The position numbers and the translations under genes are program-made. Source: Acanthaster planci (taxonomy: Eukaryota > Echinodermata > Asteroidea > Valvatida > Acanthasteridae). Taken from it: a DNA stretch of 24,584 nucleotides. The stretch is taken from positions 466,562-491,145 of the forward strand of contig NW_019091442.1 in NCBI RefSeq assembly GCF_001949145.1. The letters are read 5' to 3'. The notes beneath the pieces are model-generated. The model was given only the letters and a program-made list of their open reading frames with translations, had not been told where the DNA came from and ran no database searches. Positions 1 through 9,300 of the stretch are shown here, piece by piece (positions within the stretch are counted from its first letter, which is position 1; each line of letters starts with the position of its first letter).

Positions 1-275
1 ACATGGTTTCATTGTCTCAAAGAGACAGGGTACAAGGTAGCAGATAAAAAAAATTTGGGTGAACATAATTCACTTTTTTGAAAAAAAATTGTCTACTTAT
101 TTTCTGCCATTTTGAAGCTACGATGAACACAATTTAATTTGGCTGGAACAATGACATTACATAGGCATGACCAAATTCGCGAAAAATGCTCAACCGCTGA
201 CCAGGATACGAACATGTTTCTGGTCACGATCGCAAATGCACGCCCTTGCTTGAACAACAAGGCAGTGAAACTTAC
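1..275 (-). other. Intron 8 of HMG gene, partial
   Basis: It begins with the GTAAGT donor at 275-270. No convincing acceptor or exon is seen before the window ends. Confidence 0.5.
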
Positions 276-393
276 ACAGCTTTGCAGTCAGTGTTAGGAG
301 ATGTTGCTTGCCGTACATGTGCTCTTTCTTGTTATGAACTGAGCTGAAATACTGGTCACATATCTTACACAGCAGGTCACTAGGGTCATCCTC
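276..393 (-). CDS. Exon 8: U1/JAZ-type C2H2 zinc finger
   Basis: The acceptor is ATTTTCCAG|GAG (phase 0, joining directly to exon 7) and the donor CTGT|GTAAGT. It codes for residues 477-515. The pattern C-x2-C-x12-H-x5-H (C485, C488, H501, H507) within LLCKICDQYF and KEHMYGKQHL is that of U1-like or matrin/JAZ-type C2H2 fingers, often found in RNA- or chromatin-associated proteins. The strong donor shows that more coding sequence lies beyond the left edge. The exon could in principle belong to a separate downstream gene, but its phase and spacing fit this one. Confidence 0.75.
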
Positions 394-3300
394 CTGGAAA
401 ATAGAATTGAGGTCATCTAATACTGAACGTTCCTTTGTATCTGAGAGAATGAACTACCTAACCACATGTACATGCATACCATGTGTGTACATGCAAAATC
501 TTCAAAGTGTAGAGATTGGTGATATTGTTTCCATGCAGGTAGTAGAGAAGGTGCCTGTCTAAGAAAAGAGGGAGTGTGGAATGCCGATTTGGCCTTCGTT
601 TGACACACAAGAAGGTCTTCATCTCAGTAGAAATAGCTTCCAATTCAAATTGCTTAAGGGCTCACTTACACAGATGAGCTAAAAATGAATGCAGAGACTG
701 AAAATCTTACGCAGCATGGTGAGTCCAAAGGACCATTGCTGCAATGTAAAATCATGCCTTCTCTTGCTCTCCCCGCAGAGCCGACAGGAAATCACTGTGT
801 TGGATTTTATTTTATCATTGAGAAAATCCCCATTGACTTGCTGTGAAATGGACCCTACAAAGGGGAGATATATCCTTCAAGCTTTGGGGGTATTCATGTG
901 CTCCAAACTAAAGAACACAGAGATACATGTCACTATCATCTCAAGCATCACCACCGGTACATGGGCTCCTGTTAAGACTGTGCTGATGCCGTGCAGTCTG
1001 GGAATGACTGTCATGGCAATTTTGAATTCAATTCCACAGTTACTCCAAATGTGCCAAGCAAAAAAAAAATGGAAACAACCGCAGGTATACTTGGTAGGGG
1101 AGGGGGCAGGGGGCAGGGTGGTGAGAGGGCAAAAACAGCAGTGTTTCAAGTTTCTTGGTTTCAATTCAATGTTTAGATTATTACTGTTTGTACTTACCAA
1201 TTAAAGCATTCCATAGTAATTACACACTTTACAGATTAAAATGTTGACAACAGCTATTTAATAGTCTAGTGAATTCTTTATATGGGCAGGTACATGTAAG
1301 GATTCTCAAGGCCTCACCTCTAAATGCAATTCATTAACAACTGAGGCACTGACATCAGGATCTATGGTAGCACCATCAACACCTGCAACAAACAATTCAA
1401 AAAATATAAAATAAACCTCATAGAAAAGACTTCTGTAATAACACAATACTTTCTTTATGTGTGTGCTTTGCCTTGAAGCTCAGTGGACATGGTGGAGTGA
1501 GGGCTCCCACGGCATCTTTCAACAAGTGCAGCATGCAACACTTCTGAACAACATGTGGCAAACTTGCTGCATCCAACTACAGTACCTGTACAAGTACATA
1601 TGACTCCATCTTTAAACCACAAGATGTTTTTGTTCACGAGTTCACTGCTTCAACTGTCTCATAGAAATTGTCCTGTTTATTGGGGTCACTGAATGCAGTG
1701 CAGGCAAGGAGTTAGGACTGAAGGACCCTGTAAAACGTCTCTGACAAGGTCAGATGTAGATTGATTTGTAAGTTTGAGTACTGTACTTTGGTGCCCATGG
1801 ACATGTACCATCAGTTCAAGTACGAGTGCTTCGCGGCATTCGAGTACCAGTAAACTGAAAATGGTACTCTGGTGGTACTTACACATAAGTATGGGTACTA
1901 AAACGCTGGTAAAATAATTCATTTCTGATTATCTTGGTGTAATTTATGCCCCTTAAAAATGATTGCTTAAGTTATGCAATGAACTGTTGTACAATGTGCC
2001 GTCCTATGCAGTACATAATTGTGGAACTTAAGTGAAGCGAATCAAAATTTGCTGTGTAACTTATGCAACAAAAAAGCATTTCAACAGTCTTGAATGCTTG
2101 CAGAGCTTTAAATCACAAACAAAGCGTATTTTAGTCCCTAACAGTGCCAAGGTTCCAGACCTCTGTTGTGTATTGTAGGCCTAACAAGCAGAAGCCTGTC
2201 AACATATTTTCTATGACATTTCTGGGCTACAATCGAGAGACATATAACTCCCAAGTGTTACTACATTTGTCACTACATTGCTTTTCTGTATTATATGTTG
2301 TTGCAGTACTCACCTGCCAAATCTTTAATCTTTTTAGCAACCTGTCTTCTGAGCAACATCTGGTAGGTTTCACTGTGTTGGAAGGCCCGGAGTTCATCGA
2401 TATAGCGTTTCTTGTCCACTTCTGCTGCATGCACATATTTCTGCATTATGTAAAGGGCAGCATTTTAACCAATGTGAACAATTCAAAACTAATTCAAGTT
2501 ATCCCCACATTATGTTTGCGTGAGATACCCAAATTTGAGGATGGCCACACTCCTGAGCGCTATTATATCCTAAACTAAAACCGTTCCACTAATTACACAA
2601 AGAAGATTTATCTTTGAAAGGGAAATACATTCTGATCCAACACACACGTGTTCCTGCTTCATTCCTTCAGCCTCATCTGAAATGATGCACATGTAATTCT
2701 TTACTTACATTTGTACATGTACATGTGCATGCAGCCAGTACCCTCAAACATGTTCAACAAGGAAAAACATATACATGTACACTAAGCTGCTGAAAGCTAT
2801 ACCACAGCTATTTATGGACAAAAAAATGGGACTGACAAGTAATGCATTTTATACCAAATTCTAAATAAAACCTGAACCAACAAAATGTTAACCTTAAAAT
2901 AGCTGAGCGGGGATCTACCATTGTAATGCTTGTTTTTTATTGAGTTGAGCCTTCAAGGATTTTCCAGTGGTGACTGGTAACAAGAACGACCATGATTTCA
3001 TGAGAATGAGACAGACCACCCTCTTAAAATGCCCATTTTCCAAGACAAGGCAGCCACAATGTTAACTTTTCACAATGATGTTCTCAGCCCTAAAATATTC
3101 CTCGTTGCTATCTTTTTCCTCCATCACCACTGGAATTTATTTTAAATGTCTGTTTTTGTACCTGAGGCATCATCCTCACTATTCATAAACATTTTTGCAG
3201 AGACAACACTGACTCAGAAATGTGCAAGCTGTTGCTCACATGCACATGTTGTCATAATATGGACCATTAGAGATGACATGCTTATGGGATACGTGCGTGT

Positions 3301-6300
3301 GCAGCTTGGAAAACTGGGTGGGTACATCAAAGGTTCATGGGGTCACATGTATGTTATCCCGTACACTGTAGGATATGTGCCTTTCATATCAATAAGCTTG
3401 TATACATACACAAGCCGCATACCTGTACCAGTATGTATCCCACATAAAAATCATCTCTAACAGTCCCTATTGTTTTATGTGACATGGCTTTTTTTTTAAT
3501 GTCAAAGGTCATTTATTTAACCTTTGATCTAGCCAGAAAAGGTAGGCATAATACATGTATTTACATATATTACTATGTTGGCCAATGCATTTCTACCTGT
3601 GAAACACGACATTTTTAACCACTGACAAACGGTGAATGAGATAAGCAAGATGACTGGGTAATTCCAGAAATTAGGGGTCCATTTTGCTTCATGTCCCTGT
3701 CACATCTGACATATGATTTTGTAAGTTCAGAACACATTTTCTAATTTCCAACAGTCATGAATTAATGCAAATTACCTACCAAACAAATAGTGCTCCGGTA
3801 GTTTGAAATCAATTCTGGCAATGTTCGGTGATATTTCATGTCAAATAACAAAGGCCAGATGTAACAGGGACACAAAAATGTCACACTTTTGGACCCCTGA
3901 TATCTACAATTACCCGAAGAGTGGGGTAATGAAGGTTACTGCCTAATCCACTAAACAAAATTTACAGAGAGATTCAAGGGTCACTTGTAGCAAGTGATGC
4001 ATAGATGTAGATGTGTATGTGTGGGTCAATGCAACCACCTCAATCCACCCATACAGAGGGTCACACTGGATATGTTTAGGTACCTTCTTGCTTTCAGCTG
4101 TCATTTTTGTCCAGGTATGGCCCAGAATTTTGATAATCTCAGGAAACTGCTTCTTGGAATGCTTTTCCTTCATAAGTTTCAGCTGCTCATTTAGAAACAC
4201 AGAATACCTGGCGAGATAAAGAGAAAGTTGTACAAAAAAAGAAAAACAATTATTAATCAATACAATAGAAATCCGGTTTGTGCGGAGTGATTATTTATTT
4301 CATGACATGAAAACTGCACTGACTATGACTTTAAGCATGTATTTCCCAGCTTTGTACACTTTGTAGGGTTTTGTTTTTATCCTGTATGGCATTTGTCGTG
4401 TTTGTAATCATTTCATCTACAATTCAAGAGAAGGAACACAGCAAAGAAAAGTGAATAAAGTTGTCCTGAGCCTCCAACCCATCTACGATGGAATCAGAAC
4501 TTTACTCCTAGATGTACCGTTAACTATTATTCAAGTGCATGTATATGTAACTAACAGTGCAGAGCTCTACAAACTCAGCTACATGTACCTTGCTTTAGAA
4601 TACCGGTAATAAGGCCCTCTTCAATGGACAATAGACAGAAACCCTGTAATTTACCTTAGTATTATATCCAGTAATGCTGATGTGTTGTATTCTGTAAACT
4701 CAGGATTACATTAAGGGAGCGTTTCATAATTGTTGAAGGCGGTATTTACTGCAGTACCGCTGTTTTTTTTAGCGGCACCGCACTAGTTACCCGAAAGAGC
4801 TTAATGCTGGTACCACAAAAAAAACAGCGGTACCGCAGTAAATACCACCTTCTGTAATTATGAAACGTTCCCTAACATCATGGATGTCATGAACAGTATC
4901 CATGACTTTTCAAACTCTTCTCTCCATTTTGTTCCCAACCCCTTTGTCTAATCACTGCTTTTCTCAACATCTCCCCGTTGGTCCTTCTACATTCTTCCAT
5001 GCTTAACTGATTCCTTGCTTGCCTGTATGTCTCTATCCACTTGTCACTTTGCAGTCAAGCAAAATACTGCTATTATAACGTCATGCCCTCCAACTGTTTA
5101 GATTATTTCCTTTATGCGAGGACTGGATTCACATTAGGGATACTCACGCTGTAGTTGGTGCTTTGGGGACACTGGGTACAAGTTCCTTTTTTCTTTTTTT
5201 CCCCTTGGGCCAGCCACCTTTCCTCTTGACCTAGAGGAACCCCAAATGACAGAAAAGAGGCATCAAACAGTACACTGGAATTCTATTACCTGCATACAAT
5301 CTTCAACTTCTTCCTTTGCCACCTCCTCAGCCCACAAAGTTTGGAATTCTACATCCCTGCACATTGTATACTTGAATGTAGAATGAAAAACTTGTTGGCG
5401 ACACAACTCTGTGCTATGAGAAAAGTGTCATACTAGTGGAAGGTAAATACGTGCAGCTTTACACTAACTTTCTCAGTGAACCAACCCAACATACAGTGTA
5501 CGTACACGCATGTGGCATACTTGAATCTCCACAGGCTTTTCTAGAGATTGTTGGAAATTTGAGGTTTCAAAGGGAAATTTAAACTGGACTGTGGAGACTT
5601 TGGTGTGTCCCAACATTGTCTTTGGGATCTCACACTTAATACAGTGCAACACATACAGATCCCAAAACTATAGACCAAATAATGTGTGTGCTTATCTTTA
5701 CAGACATGCCATGAGAAAAGCTGTGCAAGGCAACCTGCAAAAGAAGTGTTGGGAATCCGGTATATCAAGTACAAGTCATCAATTGTAGACAGGTGGACAG
5801 GGAACAAGAAACCTTTTGCATCATGCCACAACTTGGGGGTCAACTTTTATATTTGACACCACCAATTGTCAATTCTGGAAGCCTTCTACATGTACCTTAG
5901 GTTTGACAGCAGGTTGGTTCTCAGTGAGCACATTTGGTGTAATGGTGTTCTCTTTGAGGGAGCTAGTTATATCAGGAACAGGGGAAGCCATGCTGAGAAG
6001 ACTGCTGGACTGGTCGCTGTAAACCATCGGACCTCGACTGATTACCAATTGACCTGTCAATGAAGAAAATACTGAGATACACTAGTATGTATAAAGGCTA
6101 TTATTGTAATTCAAAACTTGAGCGCATACATGTACATGTTCACGTACAATGTCAGGCCTTGCGCTAACTTTTTTTCCTGGATACCCCACCCAGCTAGGAA
6201 ACTGGGTATTTTACTAGCTCGTTTGGAGTTTTACTAGCCCGTGTGCAAAAAACAAAAAAACCCCAAAATTATTGTTAGCTTTAATACCAATGAAGAAAAT

Positions 6301-9300
6301 GCTGATGTGAAAACTGCTGATGTGAAAAATAAGAGGCATGATTTGCTGTATGTCACATGCACTTGTAGGTAAAGGTTTTGCAATCGTGCATTTATTATCA
6401 CCAAATGCAATACATGTGTTTTGATCTAAATTTTAACACTACAGGTAGGTTATATACTGATCTTTTCACTAGCCCACCGGGCAACCTAGGAACCAAGTCT
6501 AGATAGCCCGGAGCATTTTTCACTAGAATTTGTACACCGGGCTAGTACTATTTGGAGGCCTGAATGTCAAATTGGACCACTGTATTTCTAAATCAAGGCT
6601 CCATTGCATAAAACTACAGGTACATGTACGCAGAAGAGCAAATCAATGCATCAAGCAAACATCTGAGCAAATAATTCAAAAATACATGTACACCATGTAC
6701 AGTCAACTATCTTTATAAAAAATACTGCTATAACAAAATGCTAATATAAAGAACAGATTTCAAGAATACATGTACCAATTTCTGGAATTCTTCCGTTTAT
6801 CTTTGTCTTTGCACTCCTTTAACTACAAAGTCCTGGTTACAACAATTTTGTCTGGTTCCTGCAACTTTGTTATAACGAGAATCAACTGCTAAAGTTAGCT
6901 ACTAGTCTGCTTCCACTAAGCAAATATTTTCTTTGCTTAGTAAAATTCTGTGCTTGGTGTGGGAATCATTTTCGATGCTTGGCTTTATAGCCATGTCTGT
7001 GTAAAACATTTGTTTTGGTAGAGGTGTAATTAAAGACATATTTTATTAGGCTTTAACTGTAACCATACTTAGTTGCTGCATTATCACAAGGGGCATTCTC
7101 GACATACAGTAATTCATGCTCAGTGCAATGCCATCAAATCACATCAAATTCACGTTCATTTTTGTGCTGAATGTACATGTATAGTACCTGTTGTGGTGAG
7201 TTCCACATTTGGCACACCAATGCTGACCAAGGACGGCAAAGAAAGAGTGTCGACTGGAACAGAGCTGGGAAGGGTACCAGTGACTTGTGGTTCAGACGTT
7301 CTTGTTATGGTATCCATGACTTCCGCCATGGACACTGAGGTCAATGTTTCTGAGGAACCAATCAGAGATTCTGAATTGTCAATCGAGTCATCAACTCGTT
7401 CTGTTGACCCTGACACTGTGTCAACATCACCTGTGTCCTGGACATTTAAGGAGCAATCTCCACTCTCATTTGGGATGGACCCTTGCATTGTAGCAATGAC
7501 ATCAGTGAAGCTATTGCTGGTAGGGGTTGATGTGGCTGGTGTCGCTGTGGCTTGCACTGCTGTGTCCATACAGTCCAGGGGATCAGCATCAGGCATCAAG
7601 CGTAAGCAGTCTGCTACATTACCCATAACACTGGAGACCCTTCCCATCTGCAACACACCATCCACAGTCCGGATACTGGGCAATGCCTCTGGTGATTGCA
7701 AAAGCATTGGGGGGAGCTTCTTAGGAAAGCTGGTAGGCATTTCTGTGACCTGGCCTGTAGAAATTGGGACTGCATCTCCACTTCCACCCAAGTCGCCTGT
7801 TAGACCATCAATGGCTCCACCATCGATTTGGAGCATTAATCTTTGAGAGATAAAAATAGCAATTACATGTAACTGCAATCACATTTGACCTGTAAATTTA
7901 AAGCACCTTTTAGAGACTTTGTAAAATTTCTGATTCTCTTTTAAAAGTGTCTTTTAAAATAAAATGGCCAAGTTTTTTTAAGTTACAGTATTTGCGATAT
8001 CATATTTATATCAACAATTTTGTCAACCAAGTTTTCCCAAAAGCAAAAAGGAACTGGTGACTAATTGCCACCATATGACTGTGTAGTACACGTACAGGAA
8101 TTTGAGACAAATTTCAATTTGCATATGATCCTGACTCCTTTATATTCAAAGTAGTGGCAGCTCTGACAAAGCACCTGTCTCCACAACCCTGTCTCTTTTA
8201 GCCCTAAATTTCAATTAGAAAGAGCTCCACGAAAGCAACTGTCAAAGTACATGTACTATCAACAACTGTTGAAATATCCATAGTTGTTTTGTAGCAAGTC
8301 AAACTTAACTGCTGATTTACTTCAGTTCCGTGTGTGTTGATGAACTATGTACATGTAACTCAGCCTGGTCAGATCTTTCTTTTCCTTTGTTGCACAATGT
8401 ACATGTATCATTCATTTTTCTGTTCTATGAGCACTGTGTTGTATTACACAGTTAGTGAGGTACATGTATGATTTCTCGTACTCTCAGTTGTCAGAGATGG
8501 GCGGCTACATGGACATTCAGACCTGAGTGCATAACGGTAGTTTGACAATTAATTTGGGTATATGATCTGGGAAAGGGGGTATTTTCTGGGAATGACAAAT
8601 AGAAAAATTGTGTGGATAACTCTTTTACAATTGAAAAGAAAACTGAACTTGTGACTATAATCTTGAATTTCCAGTGAAACATCCGAGGCAAACCTGTTCA
8701 TAGATGGTGCTATTTCTGTCCAAGTTGGCTGTTTTGTGACAGTCTCAACACATGGTTATGTGCATGCATGTACATGTAAGAACCTGGTCATGCTATATGT
8801 ACCCTATATGAACTCCAAATCAGAGATCAGTAAATCTGTACCCCAATCCTTTCTCTCTTTTAATTTGAAGAAAAGGGTGATGAAACACAAGGCAACAAAT
8901 GTGATGAAAGTTTTGAAAATGTGGCAAAGTTCTTCAAATGACCACTGTCCCACCGGGCCATCGTTTCGGGAGAATGCAGTGACCCAATGAATTTTTGGTG
9001 GCCCCGGGCCAGCCAACTGCCGTTAAAATTGACCCCTGTACACAATCTCAGTAACAAAGGGCAGTGAAAACATGTCCCCCAGTAGAAGGTAATGATTAGA
9101 ATGATAAACACATTTCAAAAATAAATTTGGTCAACGTCTGACCACTTTTTCCTACACGAGTTTGGGGCCAAGGGTACAGAGCAGGCATGACAGGGGAAGT
9201 CCAATACCTGGGTCCTATTAATGGACTAGGCCACACAGTTGTGACTGTGGGAAAAGAGTGCAAAAATGTCTTGCTTGTTTGTCATCTAAGCCCACAATGC

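Noticed and set aside
458-655. Minus-strand stretch reading FELEAISTEMKTFL, coiled-coil-like
   Set aside because: No donor in suitable phase and a poor acceptor; not compatible with the exon 7 to exon 8 join.
720-840. Possible HMG-gene exon with acceptor TTTCACAG at 841 and an open frame containing CRLCGE
   Set aside because: Its only good donor (C|GTAAGA) leaves phase 1, while the zinc-finger exon needs phase 0. Exon 7 joins exon 8 in phase without it.
689-1204. 171-codon plus-strand open frame
   Set aside because: Composition is not protein-like, there are no splice sites or known motifs, and it lies within an intron of the minus-strand gene.
7073-7846. 257-codon plus-strand open frame
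   Set aside because: It is the antisense shadow of the large exon 2, whose minus-strand splice sites and phases fit the gene model.
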